This document shows positions 15,001 to 30,000 of a stretch of DNA of 64,000 nt, piece by piece. The translations under genes were made by a program, and so were the position numbers. Position 1 is the stretch's first letter. Each line of letters opens with the position of its first letter. The DNA lies in the NCBI RefSeq assembly GCF_035582795.1, contig NC_134370.1, positions 55,787,501 to 55,851,500 of the forward strand. Direction: 5' to 3'. The DNA is from Mycteria americana (taxonomy: Eukaryota; Chordata; Aves; Ciconiiformes; Ciconiidae). The notes below the pieces were generated by a model. That model had not been told where the DNA came from, did no database searches, and saw nothing but the letters and a program-made list of their open reading frames with translations.

Positions 15001-18000
15001 TCTGCTAGTTTTAAGAGTGTGTTGTTAGAATAATATTGGAAGAGAGCTTTTTGCTTCTGCAATTTAACAGTTCTCTAAAGCACAAGAGAAACATAGTGAC
15101 TGATTGAAAACGTTGCAGGCATAGTGGTAGTGTTCCACGCCCATAAGGAAATGGAGCAAACTTAAAATCCTTGTGATTTCCTTCGCTTCTTTCAAAAAGA
15201 TTAGTGACATTTAGATAGTTCTCGTTTCCGTAGTCTCCAAAAGGCCAAAATGCTGTATGCTGGGAATTCATCCTGCCCTGCTAGCCCTCCCCCACACTTT
15301 TTTGTATAAAGCTGCTATTGCTGATGGTGGGCAGTAGGAGAGGTGATGTTTTTACTGCAAGGGGGTGTGAGGTGTTGTTTGTCCTGGGGCCCTCTAAGGG
15401 GATAGTGCAAAGCTACAAAAGGGATACAGACCCTTTTCAGATTTAGACAAATAAGCGAGAGCCATCCAAAGCCTTGGAAAGCCAGACCGTTTAGGCTGGA
15501 TCAATTCACATGTGTCACATGTTCTAGTTTCTACCAAAATAAACTTTTACAATGTTGTACAAAGAACAAATTGCTTAGTTTCTACTTCAGTTATTTGGTT
15601 TGCAAAGGAAAACATGAGTATCACAGACAGTCTTTGTTCCATCTAACTGTTTAAAGTTACCTTTAAGTTGAAAAAGAAACCATGAGATGTAAAATGATAG
15701 TGATTTGTACATCTCAAATTATTTTAACCTGATATTAAAAAGTTGTTATTTAAAATGTGCGATCAATTGAAATTCCAACTACTTTAAAAATAGAAGTAAT
15801 TAAATATAATTATCTGAAGCTAGTAATAATGCTTAGATATTACATACCCAGAGCCTCGACAAGACTTTAAAAACCATAATAGAACAAGATTGCTAAACTG
15901 TGTTTATTTGCTTAATCATATGTACTCGAGCAAGGTAAAAGGACAGTCTTTTAGAAAAGAGAAATGAAATCCAGTACTGAAAATCTGAGAGGGAATACCT
16001 GCTTTTGAGAGGAACAGACCTGAATCTGTATCATCCTTCTACTTCCCGGCTTTACGTTACTGTTTGGCTTGATGTGCTTCTCTCTGTCCCTTTCGTCTAG
16101 TATATTTGAAATGTATTTGCTTATTTTCCTAATAAGTTTCTGCTGTATTTACATTACTTTGCTTCAAAAGTACATTTTTAAGGATAGTATTTCTCAGTGC
16201 TCTTCCTTTCCCACCCTTCCCCCTTAATAATTCCCCTGGACCTCTGTTGCTTGGAGCAGACTTTGGCTAGCCCCAGATTCGATGTCAAAGGCCGTGACCC
16301 GATGTCAGAGCAGCCCATGCTGCTGGCCTCTTCTTTGAATAATTATCTGGAGTTTATTGTGTTGAAGGGATGGGCTTGGGGGCAGCGCAGTCACCCTGGC
16401 AAACCAGACCAATGAGCTATCCAGCCGGACCACTACCCAACAATGGACCTGTAGGTTACACAAAAAATCCAGCAGCACAAAAGATTAAATTAAAAATGGA
16501 CATTTGGCCACAGAAGTTTTGTCCTTGGAACAAGCATTTTTTCAGCCTTCTGAGTGTAGTGCTGTTTTGATACCTTTAATTGAAAGGAAAAAAGTGTTAT
16601 TTAAAAATTTGTATGTAAGCTAGAATAAGACTGAAATGTTTTTCTTATCCCCTTCCCCAACTGTTAGAATCACCATATTGGATATAGCTTAAGTTATTTC
16701 CAGGTTTCTAGTTGCTGAACTCTACTCAGAACATCAAGCCACTGAACTTCTTTGTTTTTTTCTCTAGAAATTCTGTACAATCCTAATTCTTTTAGAAACA
16801 AGAACAAAGCCCCCAATACTTTCATTTCTATCAATATTTTCCTTTTAAAGTGCTGAGAACGGGGATGTTCAAAAAAGGTATGAAAGTATGTTCAGTATCC
16901 AGACTTAATGAGTCAACAGTAAATGATAGTAAAACATCCATTTTCTTTGGGCTTCCTTATCTTTTCCTCTCCCTAAAGAGGACTTAAAAAGTCTGAAATC
17001 CAGCTTGTGGAGTGCTGTCTCTTCTTATCAGGACTGAATGAAAGGCTGCTGGAGGTAGACTCCCTGTTCTGCAGGGGTGGTGGTGGGGGAAAAGTTCTTT
17101 CATGGTCTGACCTCAGATTCTTTCTTAATTTTATCTAGCCCTGACCTGTTGGCTCTGCTCTGGCTCCTTTCAAGGCCTTCAGAGCTTCACAAACATGCAG
17201 CAGCTGAAGGAAACAATGACAGGGCTTTTAGGGGTTGCAATATTTTGCTCTCTTGTAATCTTGGCTAAGTAGCCTGTAAACAGATGCTTTCTATGAAGCA
17301 TTTGCCAGAAAGCCAAAATTTTGGCTGTGTTGGTATCAGCAAACACGGCTCTGTAACACTCTTGATTTAGGACTCTTCATTTTATATTCAATATAAGCTT
17401 CAGCCGAATGAACAGTTACCCACAGCGTGTCTTGTGTGTACAATGTGGTTGTGGAACCTTCTGTTACAGGTTTTATATTTATCTTTAATCCTATAAATTT
17501 ACCTGAAATAGAAGAATCATATGAAGACAAATCATCAAAATCCGAACAGGATAAACACATTTCTGTCTTTTGCAGAAAACTGATTTGAAGATTGTGTTAA
17601 AATGTAATCAATCAAGACATTTGCATTTCTATGTATTCTTTTGAGAAGGGAGGATGGAATTACATATGGATTAGGATTTTTCATTGGCTGTGGTGTTAGT
17701 GTCATGCTGCTTTAAGCTTAGAGGGTTTTAATTATGTAATAGAATGTATTGAGAAGGGAATTTTTGTTCCACTGTGAATATGGAAGTGACTTTATTGTTC
17801 TTAGTAACTTTTCCTAAAAGTTCAGTCTGTGCAGTCTTGGTAATTTAAGAATGAGGTAGTTGCATTAAAAAGTACTTCACCAGCTGCAAAGTGATTAGAA
17901 GCACATTTTTGTTTTCAGTTGTTTAACTGCTAATACAGGCATTTAATCTTTGATGCCTCTAGTTTTTCCAGCTGTGTTCACTGGAAGTGCATGAGGACAC

Positions 18001-21000
18001 CATCTGGCAGTAATGAGGTATAACTCTACCAGATGGAACTAACCCACGTTGGTTGGAGAGATGTTCCTTCCTCTCCCCATGTCACCTTAATCACTAGGGA
18101 AATGTCTTCAACACAGAGGACTTCCCCACCCCCCCTTCCTCCAAATAATGGTAGCTGCTACAGCAGTCATCCCAGCAAAACCTAGATTTTTAATGGATAT
18201 ATTTCAGAGGCCAGTAAGGGTCAACAGAAGCACCATTTATTCTATTGTGGAACAATGCCAGATTGTTTTATATGTTTTTGTGTATTTGTCTCAGTGTTTT
18301 AGAAGAACTGAAGAACTCGGATTGAGACAGTAACTCAGTGGAATTCCATGGAATACAGCAACATACACTAAAACTAGTTCTGGCATGAGAAGATATCAAC
18401 TCTGTAGTTGCTTTTGCCTACCATTATGTATATATCTACTAGACCATTTATATTTTCCTAAGCTTTGAAAACTGGGCTCTGTATGTTTAATCCATGTTTA
18501 ACTAATAAATATATATATTTGAACATATTAAAATCTTAGGTTTTGGAAAAGAAAATGGGAAAATCTGCATATGAGTATTTCTGACTGACAGCTGCTTTGT
18601 AGTAGCAACTTCTCCCCTTACCGAAAGAGAAATGGAAGATTTACATAGAAGCAAGGCTGGTGGTAGTAGTAAAGAATACTGAATAACTGTGAGCTGGTGC
18701 AATAAAACGTGGATGTTCCAATGAACTGTAGAGCAATAGAACTGCTAATAAATCAAGTCTCAATTCTTTGTGATATTTTTGCAGTTTCTCTCAGTTTCTT
18801 GTGTCCAGACAGATAAGCAGCTGTGGTTCTCCCTCTGTGCTGGGAAATGAAATGACTTGTCACAAAAATAGGGTTGGAACATCTGAGTGCACTGTAGTAT
18901 TTTTCTTGAGTAATCTGTTTTTATAGCATTAACACCAGTAACTGCTATGAGCTTCCTATCTGCTTTCTGACAAGCTGAACATAATCTCTAAGGTTATATC
19001 TCAGGCATATAGTAAGACAGTAAAATACACAGATAAATCATTGTCATCCGAACTCTTACCAAGCTTCAGCTAGTATAACATTTAATGCTTTTTCCACATT
19101 ACAATCCATGTTTTAAATGATAGTTCAACTTAATTTTTTTGCTCATACTTGCAGTATTTAGCTTTGCCATAGTTTTACTATAAGATGTAGAACCTATTCA
19201 TAGACTCACAAAACAAAGAAAAGGCTCCCCCATGTGTCTTGCTGCTGAAAGACCTATCAGGGTTGAATCTGCAGGGCTCACTGCAGATTTTTATGGGAGA
19301 GTGAATGACAGGATATGGGATTCCAGAGGAGTATCACCAGGGAGCAGTGACCTACCTACAAAAACTGCCATTGGAAAATGAGGCTGACCCTATAGAAATT
19401 GTAAAACAGTGATTTTGGGGACAGTATCTGTTTTGATAATTTGAAATTAATCAATATAAGGCATATTTAGCTTTTTCCTACTCTAATTTTATAGGAATAT
19501 TATTACCAGAGGTGAAATTTGTGCCTCTGGTTGAACTATTATTCATGTGGTTTTAATACTGACAGGTTTTGGTTATATAAAAAGGGTGTGTGAGGCAGAT
19601 CCATTGTACTGTGTGAAGCTATGCCAGCTTATCATGTCCAGCCTGTAATGTCTTTTAAGACAGTCTCGGTCTACTCCAGAGGGACTGTTGTAATAAAGTT
19701 TATGAATTAGCCCTAGCATGTTTATATCAACATCAGTGCCGGCCTCTTGATTTGTACAGTGTAGTTTTTGCGTCCTTTCCCCAAGCTGATTTCAGTAATA
19801 ACAATAAAAATGCCTGTGAAAAAGCTGTAGGTGCTGTGACACTTAATTTTACAACAACCTAACGCCAGCAGTACTAAAAAAAAACCACAACAAACCAAAA
19901 GAAACCATATTCAACAGAAACAAATTAACTTTAAAAAAAAATTCAGCCAGTTGGTAAATAGGCTACATAATGGTTCCTGTTCACCTTAGGTCTGGGAACA
20001 AGCCTTCAACCACTACACAAATGCTGGCAATTGCAATTGCCAGAGAATTAATTGAAATGACTTGGTGTTACCAGCTGTTCAGAGAAATTTTGAAATGCAG
20101 AGGTGAAATCTTGATGTGAAGTTTTTTTGCTTAAAATGAATTTATGTGTTGAATGGGTTAAGTAAATCACTGCACCTAATTTGTTTCTGAATAGCACTGA
20201 TTTTCTGTGGAAAGATGTGTTACTGCTGGGTCTGTTATGAGCATGACTGATGGCCTCAATACTCACTTCCCTGTTTCCCGAGCCTCTCAAGCCTCCTGTT
20301 GCTGTATAATGTGCATGGATGGCATACACTAAATTTGAGACTGTCAGCCCCCCAGGTGGCCATGCTATCCCCAATCTTTTATCAATGATTTATGTGGAAA
20401 CTATTCAGGATACCTATGCTGGTTAAAGATAAGAAAGCTCCTGAAGCTTGTTTTCTCTCTAAGGCTGTGTCTGGCTTTGAATATTTGGTCCAGCTGATGA
20501 ACTGCTAGATGAAAGTGTTTATGCCAAGTTTGTACTGGGATTGCCATTGAGGAGTAAATCATATCGTAAGCCTGTAAATGAAGCTAACAATTATTAAAAA
20601 TATTCTAAATAGAGGCTACTTCAGACAAAAAACTATTTTCCACCAGTTCGTAAAACAAATAGTGTGCAAGTATCTGTTGGAACTGGAGGCAGATCTTTGG
20701 CTATTGGTTATCTTGTTTTGCGTATGGTGAAACTATGATCAACATGGAACAGCATCTCAGCAGGTACTTTGAATTGATTGGTCTTTGCTAATGTTACACA
20801 TGTAACCTGTGAAGCAAGTTTCACATCAGTTTCTTTTGCTGCTCAGTACACTGCCTTTAAAATTCTTCTATATTCTTCTTTTTAGATTACTGTAACATTT
20901 AGGCTGTTCTAGGCCAGTACGTGATGCAGCCCTGCTCAGTTGTTGCTTCAATTACAGATACCAGCAGATGGTTTTTCAACCATAGAAGCAGTAATGTGCG

Positions 21001-24000
21001 GCAGCTTAAAAATTCTGACATCTCTTTTGAGTTGAACTAGTCTTGCTACCAATTGAACCATGATGTCCTGAAGTGGAAATAACCTTGTTTTTTAGATGGT
21101 AGAAACTAGTTGAGAGACTTTATTTTTCAACAGGTTCTTCTATATAAAGATAATTCTTCTTGAAACTTCTTGCATTATACGAGAGTAAGATGAATGGTAT
21201 TTGACGTTGTGCTTTTTCTAAATGTAGAGCGTTAAAGACACTTAAAAATAAGATTTAAAAAAATGTGTGTTTCTCAAAGACATTTGATTTTTTTTTTTGT
21301 GGGGGTTACATTTTTGCCTTTCTTCCACATTCCATTATTCTTCCTCTCCTCCCCAATCAAGTGTTAATGAGGAATTCAGGTTTAAAAAAAAAAAGGCAAT
21401 GAGGATAAACAGACCTCACAGGCTCCTCATTCAGCTCAGCAGGGCACTAGACCTTAGCTATTCTTCATTTCACAGTGAAGATGATCAGTTCTGGGTGACC
21501 ACTTTCAAAGGGCACAGAGTTTTTGAAGGTGCTCGGCAGGATGATAAATTGTCGTGTCTGTCATCCTGTGTCTTGCGGAAATTCAGCAGGGGTCTCTTCT
21601 GCAGGAACTTGTAAAGAAAAAGATAGACTGTGACACTTGGCTGGCTGGGTGCCGCGTGTTTATGTGGAATCTGTTCAAGGGTCTGCTAAATAGAACCCGA
21701 ATTCAAGTTTTTTCTGAGAACGGATGGGAGAATCGATTATTATAACAACCTCTAAAGCATAATCCTAATGAGATCTTAAAGACATCTTGATGGCCTCTTT
21801 TTAAAATTTTGGCTTTGTTTTTAAATATTTCAGTTATGTGCTAAATATATGTATTTCTACCACAGGTTAAGAAGCCTGGTAAGGTATATATTTCTTCTTT
21901 TCCGAGATGCATGCTGTAATTTGCCTCAATAAGTCACCGTAACTTCATTTTGTATTCAAATCACTTGGTACTTCTGAAGTGCAGTTATCTTTTTGGTTGG
22001 GCTCAGTTTTTTTAAATGCATCTTCCCTTCACATGTTTTTTGTTTTTTACAAATTTTTAAGCGATTGCAATGACTTCCATATAATATCTTACTATCTTTC
22101 TGAATTTTCAATATTAAAATTCCATATTTTCTTTGATCACATGCTTAAGGTTATCCTGTGTGTTTGTGTCCATCTCCTTCTTTTCTCTGATTGTAATTTG
22201 TTGGCTAGGAATAACTGACATCATCTATTGCTAAAGTGATGTTGCAAAGTGAAAAAAACTTCAGAGCAAATGAGAAATTTACTCTAGTTTAAAAAACCTC
22301 ATTTTTTGAGATTGTGTTATTTGTATTGTCTACTTGTGATGTTAAAGTCTATTTGAAAAATGGGAATGGGCTCCTCTTCCCTATGCTACCATTAGTGTTA
22401 AACACATCAAAGAAATACTTTAATCCAATTTTAAGACTCCCTTTTCTTTTACACCGACGTTGAGATTTTGGTAAAATAGTCTTTTAAAAATAAACATACA
22501 TAGAGATATAAACACTACCTAGCGATATCTCATTTGAAGCTGATGTTGGGAACTACAGGACAAGAAGATTGGCTATTTCAAAATAAATATGAAAAGATTT
22601 TACAAAGTACATTGTTATGAAAATACTATGCCATCTTTACGGAAACATCAAATTGAGAGTTGTTAAGATTGTATTGCTGGTGCAGAGACTGCAGAGGGAG
22701 CTAGCGATCTGATGTAAACAAAAGTCCTATTTCTATTGAAGAAATGTCAGGGATTTGTGTTCCTGTTTACTTCATGAGAGAGGCCATGTCAAATCTCAGC
22801 TAAAATGAGAAAGAGGAGAGCTTATTTTGAGAAGGGGTATTATGGTATTTTAGGGCAAGGAAAAAAGAAATAAGACCAGCACTGTTATATAACATCTGAA
22901 CCTTCTGAAAATCTTAATAGAAAGAAATAGGTTCATGATAATAGAAGAGGAGAACGTCCTAATACCTACGTCAGTACTGGGGTTAAGTTTAGCTGAACCC
23001 AGAAGAGCTCATATGTACTAGTAGGAAGCACTACCACCTTGCAAATCCTCATTGTATGGAAGGGATTTGTTGCAAATACCATTGCAAGGGAGTACGCTGC
23101 AGAGAAGCAGTGCAGCCATCCTGGTGGTTTGCACTCCTCCCTGCCTCTGGGTACCCCACATCATCTCCACTTACAGAAAGCTCAAGGCCCCTTTCTAACT
23201 CATTTCTTTGTAGTAATTTTTCACTTGGATCAAGGCCAGTGTATCACTAACAGAACTGAGAGAAGCAGCAAACTGTAATACGGGTACCCAAAGACATGGC
23301 CAGAGACAGGGAAATAGGGAGACCCTTCAAGCCAGGAACAGTGACCCTCTAAGAATGCCAGAACCAGCTTTCAAGCAAACACATAGAAGCGGAAGTTGTG
23401 AGTCAAAGGCATTGTTAACAATCACTGTTGTTTCACAGTATATCTTCTCTCAGAACCTGGAACCAAAACATTTCCCATTTCTTTGCTGGGTCCTGTCTTC
23501 CTGCATTTGCTTTGATTGCCCTGCTTCATTACAGCCTGCTTATCCAGAAATAAATGTTGGTTTCTGTGGACCTCATGCTGTTTGTTTTAACAAAACTTTA
23601 TTACAGCCTTTATTTAACAAATCTTTATCACTTTCAATATGCTGAAAAATACTATTAAATCTAGCTCTGTAGCTGTGAAGGTGTGATTTTGTTACAGATA
23701 GAAATGTAATATTTATCCTACTCCCACTGATTTCTGTTACAAACTTTAGTTTTGGGCTATTGCAAGCAAGACTGGGAGATATGTGACTGATTCTAGTGCA
23801 GTCTGGGGAAAGATTCAGGGAAATTCGCAGAGCTGGAGAAAAGACAGGCTTCCAGGCATCCAGTCAGTTCATCAGTCTGCTGATTGTAGCAGACAAGTTT
23901 TGAGCCAAACTTGCAGGAGAATCAGGTTATCTCACTATCTGTAGAAGTCTGTAAATCCTTATTTTTTTTCTTGAGTCTAATTATGCTTTTTCTCTTTGTG

Positions 24001-24003
24001 CAG
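1..24003 (+). other. PRTG: PRTG intron sequence (no exon recognised)
   Basis: This stretch lies upstream of the FN3-3 exon and must contain, or be wholly, the intron before it. I looked for FN3-like reading frames flanked by splice sites and found none I could defend; open frames here reach at most 145 codons and none resembles a known family. It is AT-rich with homopolymer runs (poly-A near 3278-3291, poly-T near 8787-8801 and 14498-14511). Two local oddities, a CpG-rich patch at about 2880-3260 and an A/C versus T/G inverted pair at 7919-8063, are reported as findings. A small exon could have been missed. Confidence 0.7.
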
Positions 24004-24099
24004 ATCCTAGAAGAAAGTATCATGTAAGGCTGCTGGCATATAACAGTATGGAAGAAGGTTATCAGGCAGACCAAACAGTCAGCACTCCGGGGTGTGTCT
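24004..24099 (+). CDS. PRTG: PRTG exon: end of third FN3 domain
   Basis: The exon is 96 bp between a pyrimidine-rich acceptor ending in cag and a gtaagt donor. It enters with two bases of a split codon and reads [16 protein letters not shown], a typical FN3 F-G strand region with the Y-x-V-R-x-x-A-x-N pattern. It leaves in phase 1, matching the next exon. It is the first PRTG exon I can identify in the window. Confidence 0.93.
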
Positions 24100-27000
24100 G
24101 TAAGTGTTGTAGCTGCATGAAGAATTTATTAAGAGCTGAGGTGTTTCAGGGTCCCAGCAGCTCTGTGTTTTTAACCTATAAATAATCAATTAATTCACTG
24201 TAAAATGGAGAACCAGAAAGATCATATCTGTTACAAATACTATCCTAGTCGTCCTGCAACTGAGACAGTCTCCTGTGTTCATGAACTGCAGCTGAGGAAA
24301 CAAGATAGCTACCAAGCACATTTTCCTCCCCTATTGGATTGTCTGCATCATCTAACCAGTGACGTATCATGTATCTTATGAGAGATTTATCTGTCTCCCT
24401 TGTCTCTGTTTATAGTTTTGACTTTGTTTTTGACTAAACAAGTGGGACTACAGAAGTAATATGTGACACATATTGGGTTAGGAGGGATCATTAATAGCTT
24501 GAATCAGATTCCTGGGTCTGAATAAAAGTAGTGCTGGGTAGGGGCAGATTTGAATCTAAACCTGTGGGCTCAGACCTGTCTCTTAATCTTACCAGTATCT
24601 GTATACAGTTAATGAAATAATTCATGCTCCTTTTTTGTCTTAAACAGCTGTCCGTGATCGCATGGTGCCACCACCACCACCTCCTCACCACCTCTATGCC
24701 AAAGCTAACACTTCATCTTCTATCTACCTTCACTGGGGAAAGCCTGCCTTTACATCTGCGCAAGTCATTAACTACACAATCCGCTGCAACCCAGTGGGGC
24801 TGCAGAATGCTTCTCTGGTTCTCTACCTTCAAACGTAAGTGCAGCACTACTAATGAGTCTTGGTTTCCCATTTCCAGATCCTTCCCACTCAGTTTCTACT
24901 CTTCCTGCCCTCTCTTAATTGCCTTTTACTGTAACAACTTTTATCTCCCTTAGAGGACTGTGTGTTTTGCCCAGTGGCTGCTAATTCTGTTTCTTGGGTT
25001 ATTTAAGATGTGTTTGTAGAACAGCTTAATTCTCTACCTGTGATCCTTGTGTTGGATCCCTGCACGAGCTCTTGAATTTTTAATGGCTTTTTAGCTAAGT
25101 TGAATTTAATTGTAAGCTCTTCTTCAACCAAACAAAAGAGAATACCTATTTTATAGGTAGCTTGTCTGGGCAAAGATGGGACTTAGTCCAGTGTCTGATT
25201 TTAAGACTGGAAACAAGAATTTTTTAGTTTTGAGGGGCTGAGCATGTTATTGTGGGAATGTCACATTCCTGAGTGTGTGGTACCCTGCCAGGTGAAAGCT
25301 GAGTAGGAACTACAGCTTGCTTTTCAGAGAAGCAATGCATGAGCCACAGAACGGCAGAAAAGGGGAGAAATTCTGCCTAGGCTTGGTGTTCAGCTCTCTG
25401 CCCAGGTGGTATGGGAGCAGAAGACTTTGCTCCATTGTGACTGCCTATGCTGGGGGCCATGGTGCTGTTGAGGGAATCCATATATGTGTAGCTCCCTTAA
25501 GCCTTCTAAATAAGAAAAATGCTGTCTTAAAAAATAGTTTCCATCCAAATATTGATGGTTTTCTCTTCAAAGAACACATCCCCTGCTGTATAACTCCTGA
25601 CTTAACGATTAGACACAGTATAATCACCATGTAAAATTCTTAGTGTGCAATATGGAGCATAGCAATGAATGCTGCTTTTTGTGATAGGATGAGACTATTG
25701 CAAATATTCATGACTGCCTTTGCAGTATGGAAGATGAAAATACTAAATGAGATTTAATAAAGCAATACCTGTAGAGTAACACCATTTTAAATTGAGATTT
25801 AATCTCAACTTGGGTATTATCACCCGGAATTAACCCTGATGTATAGGAAGGATTTCCCCCCGCCTCCTGAATCAAAATAAAGCAAAATGTCTACAATTGA
25901 CTTAGTGATAAAATAGTAAACTGCAATATTACTATTAATATAATCAATTTTGCAATTAATAAATTACCAAATATGACTACAAGATGAGTGGGGAACATTC
26001 ATATTCTACAGATATCCCCTAAACATGAGGTGATAGAGGCCATAAGTGGAAGGGGAAGTTGCACATATAATGTATGTCTGTTCTGTGAACTGAGAAGCAC
26101 ATCCAGGAAGATGGAGCCAACGGCATGTGCTGTGGTGCTGGCTGTAGCTTGTTACTTCAGCTTGAAGCATAGTGTCCTATGGACAAATGTTGAAAGAGCT
26201 GAGGTTGGGATACCTTCTGGTGATCTGGGCAATAATACTCTTGGACTTGCTTGTGCATCAACCTTTATGAAAACTTGAGCTCAAGTCAACTGACAGCAGA
26301 CATCATATCCTCCAGAGAGCTCCAGGGTTAGTACAATTACATTTTCAGGTAGACAGCACAGATGGACCATGTGTCTGGACGTGAACTGGTTTTTCTTGTG
26401 TTGAACTGACAGTAAGAATCTACTCACAGTGACTAAGAGATATCATTTGAGTTTGGGATCTTCAAGTCAACTGCTGCTATTAAATTTATTTTATTCCTTC
26501 ATCTTTACAGGTCAGAGACTCACATGTTAGTTCAAGGTCTGGAGCCAAAAACCATGTATGAATTTGCAGTTCGGCTGCATGTGGATCAGCTCTCTAGTCC
26601 CTGGAGTCCAGTAGTCTACCATACTACCCTTCCAGAAGGTAAGGCACTGGGAGAGGACCACATGGTTCTAAAAAGAAAGCTCTGTAAACCAAATGGCTGA
26701 AAAATTGATTATTAATTTTAAGCTGCCTGTAGGGGAGACAAATACTTTCCTCTGAGATACAGATCTTGCTCTTCTCGGTGAGAGATAGAAAAATGCTGTC
26801 AGGAAAATCCTTGTTTTGGAACTGTGAAATTATTTTTCAAAATCTACCTAAAATCAGCAACAATTTTTATATAAAATGTGATATACTTACACCATTAGCA
26901 ACCACTGAATGGAAATAACTTGAATAAAAAAATTAAAATATGTATTGAAGAGGCATGGCTGATTCATAGGCGTTATGAAAACATACTTTAAAAACTAGAA

Positions 27001-30000
27001 GTTTTAGAAAATGTAAGAATATTACATATCTCCTGCCCTAGCTGCTGGTTTGCTTTTCTGTCAGCTTGGTCAGTGAAATCAAAAACTTCAGTTTCATGTT
27101 CTCAGCATTGCAATGTTTGGGATATACCCATTCGCAGGGTAATGATGTGGTTTTTTGTCAGTAACTGTTTCCTTCTGGAGTTGAAGGAAAAATATGAAAT
27201 TTGTTTTTACGAAATCTAAGCTGTTGACCAGATCAGAGTTAACAAGAGAGTTTCTCTTGAGGACCAGAATGTGTTTGTTTATATGTTGTTTATCTGGGAT
27301 GTAGCAGTAGCCATTAGGTCTGCACATCAGTTTCTTTCTGAGCAATTTAATTGCATGTAAATTAGGTTAGCCTAATAGCGTTGTGTTACTGTTCTCACAG
27401 CACCATCTGGCCCTCCAGTAGGAGTGAAGGTGACTTTGATAGAGGATGATACTGCTTTGGTTTCCTGGAAGCCACCTGATGGTCCTGAAACAGTTGTTAC
27501 ACGATATACTATCCTGTATGCATCCAGGAAGTCTTGGATTGCTGGGGAATGGCAAGTGTTGCACAGAGAAGGTAAAATAAAATCATAAACCTATGAACTG
27601 GACAAACAACGATGCTACTTATAAGATACTTTGTTACTTTCAGCTCCCTTGGACTACAGTAAGAAATAAATTAATATAAATGTTCACGTTAAACTTATAA
27701 TTAGTTTAGAACTATTCCCATGGTTGTGATGAAAATGTATTAAAAACCAATTAATACCCAGAAGGTGAGGGGAGAGGGGCTGTCGGTGTTGCTTTGGAGC
27801 TCAGTGTGCACATGTGAACCAAAATGTCTCATAAATCCAATTACATCCATCTTAGTTCTGTTGTAACCATGATTGTGATGGTTTCATTTTGTAAATGCAC
27901 TCTTTCAAATCTGAAGTCTCTGAGATGTCTTGCTCTCCAGAAATAAATTTATTTCTGTGGCTGCGTGGGTTTATATGTTTCTTTCGATCACTGCCAATCC
28001 AGTTAGCTCAGTTTGCTTAATGAACTTTCCCCTACTCCCAGTAAATTGCTCTGCAAATTCAATTTAACTCTCTGGCTCTATTCTACTGCTAAGCCCCGGC
28101 TAGGTAATCTAACAGTAACTCGGGTATGGTGATATGAACTGCAGTCACATCTTTGTCATTAGATGTAGATATAGTCTAAATTTTTATAGGCGCTTTCTAG
28201 AATAATACTACAATTTGGAGAGCTGCATCAAGAACAGATTTCTCCTATAGCCAGAAAAAAAGGAAAAGGCATTTACTGTTCAGCTGCTATTCAAAATAGA
28301 CAGGGGCAGTTCAGAATAGATAATATTCTAATAATGTATTAAACCAGAGAGGGAGGCTCAGTGTTACAGAGTAAAGTGATGTGCTTGAGTAGCTTATTTA
28401 AGAGGACTGCCCAGGAAGAGTTACCATTTTGTTGTTCTGTGTTGTTTCATGGCTGAAAGCTTAGTCAGCAGAGAGTGAGGCTTTAAATTTTCTGTGGAGA
28501 AAATTCATAAAACTTAGTGAGTATGCACTCATAGAGGACAATTGTTTCACCATCAGTGAGAGTGAACTATTTTAGTTCAAAGACGGTGGTTGTCCTTTGT
28601 GCTGCTCCTGAAGAGAGGACGAAGGACCAACAGCCATTTTGAAAGGTGGCAGTGCCACTTTGTCTTTGCTGGAGCAGAATGGTATTTGTTGGGCTGGCCT
28701 CAGATAGAATGGTCAGCTGTGAAGAATAACAGTAAAATGACTATTAACCTTAAGCAAAATTTGTGAAAAATAACTAGTCTCTGAAATATCAAAGAGGTCT
28801 AACTATAGGGGGAAGATTGAGCCCATGGTTTTTCACTATTAAAATTGTTCAAAGAAACAGTGATATAAAGTTGTCCCATTAAATTGTTCAAAGAAACAGT
28901 GATGTAAAGTTGTCATATTAAAGGACCAATTTAATATTAATTTTTACTCACTAAAAAACCCAGCAGGTTTAAACTTACAGAGAGCTTATATTTGAAGAAT
29001 AAATCTTGTCATTCTGGTGATGATACGCTGTATTTGTTGTATGCAGCAAAGTGGCTGAATTGCTTTCAGGTATATACTTCAGCTCAGCCATGGCTGTGAA
29101 AATGAACAGAATCTCAAATAGAATTTTACCACAGATATTTCAGATGGGGGGTTGGCAATAACAGTAAACATTTTCATGTGTTCCCATACTGAAAGTGTTG
29201 GAGGGAATGAGCAAATGGAGAGCTATAAATCTCAGTGTATTACTATGTCCATCAATGTTAGAGTCACTAATTTTGTATTTTGACAGATATATTAGGGTTT
29301 GAGGCATGGCATGGAATTCAGGAATCTTGACACATTAGGACAATCTGTAATGCTCTTAGTTAAAGTACAGATGAAAAAGTCTGTGAAAGAAAATTAGTAT
29401 GTAGATGTAAAATTGGGCAAATACTGTGATAGTCCCGTGACAGTCTTTTCACAGGTAATTTGAGGTAGTAGCAGGGTTTGGGTTTTTTAATGCATTTATT
29501 CTGATAAGGTCAGCTAACCCTATGCAATAAATAGCATTGTTTTGTCTTGACACTAAACTTGTTCTGCAGAAGATTTGTGAAATCTTAACCCCATTCCTTT
29601 CCCATACCTCCAAAGACACATCCCCCAAATAAAAAAAATTAAAAACCCCACCACACCAAACCAAAAAACTACAAACCAACCCTACCACCTATAAAAGTTC
29701 TAGCATGGGCTTTAGTTTATGCATGAAAATTTCTACCAGTCCAACTTAAGAAACAAAACGCTGACTGAACTTGTGTTAGGCATGGCAGGATTAGAAAATC
29801 TGATTCGTGATGTGAGTTATCTTCCAGCCACCTCCCCCCTTTTCCCTAGTTCTCTTCAAGTGGATCAGAAGTTACAGCCTTTACACACTTGGTGTGCAGT
29901 AAATCAGTACAAAGTGCTTACTTGCTTTAGCAAGGCAGCAGATTTGAAAGGAGCTGTTGGGAAAGAGCCTGTAATATTGAAACGTGACCTTTCGCCCTCG

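Noticed and set aside
14826..16420. The same 13-mer around CCAATGAGCTAT at about 14826 and 16407
   Set aside because: The match does not extend on either side, so a shared element is not supported; it is probably coincidence.
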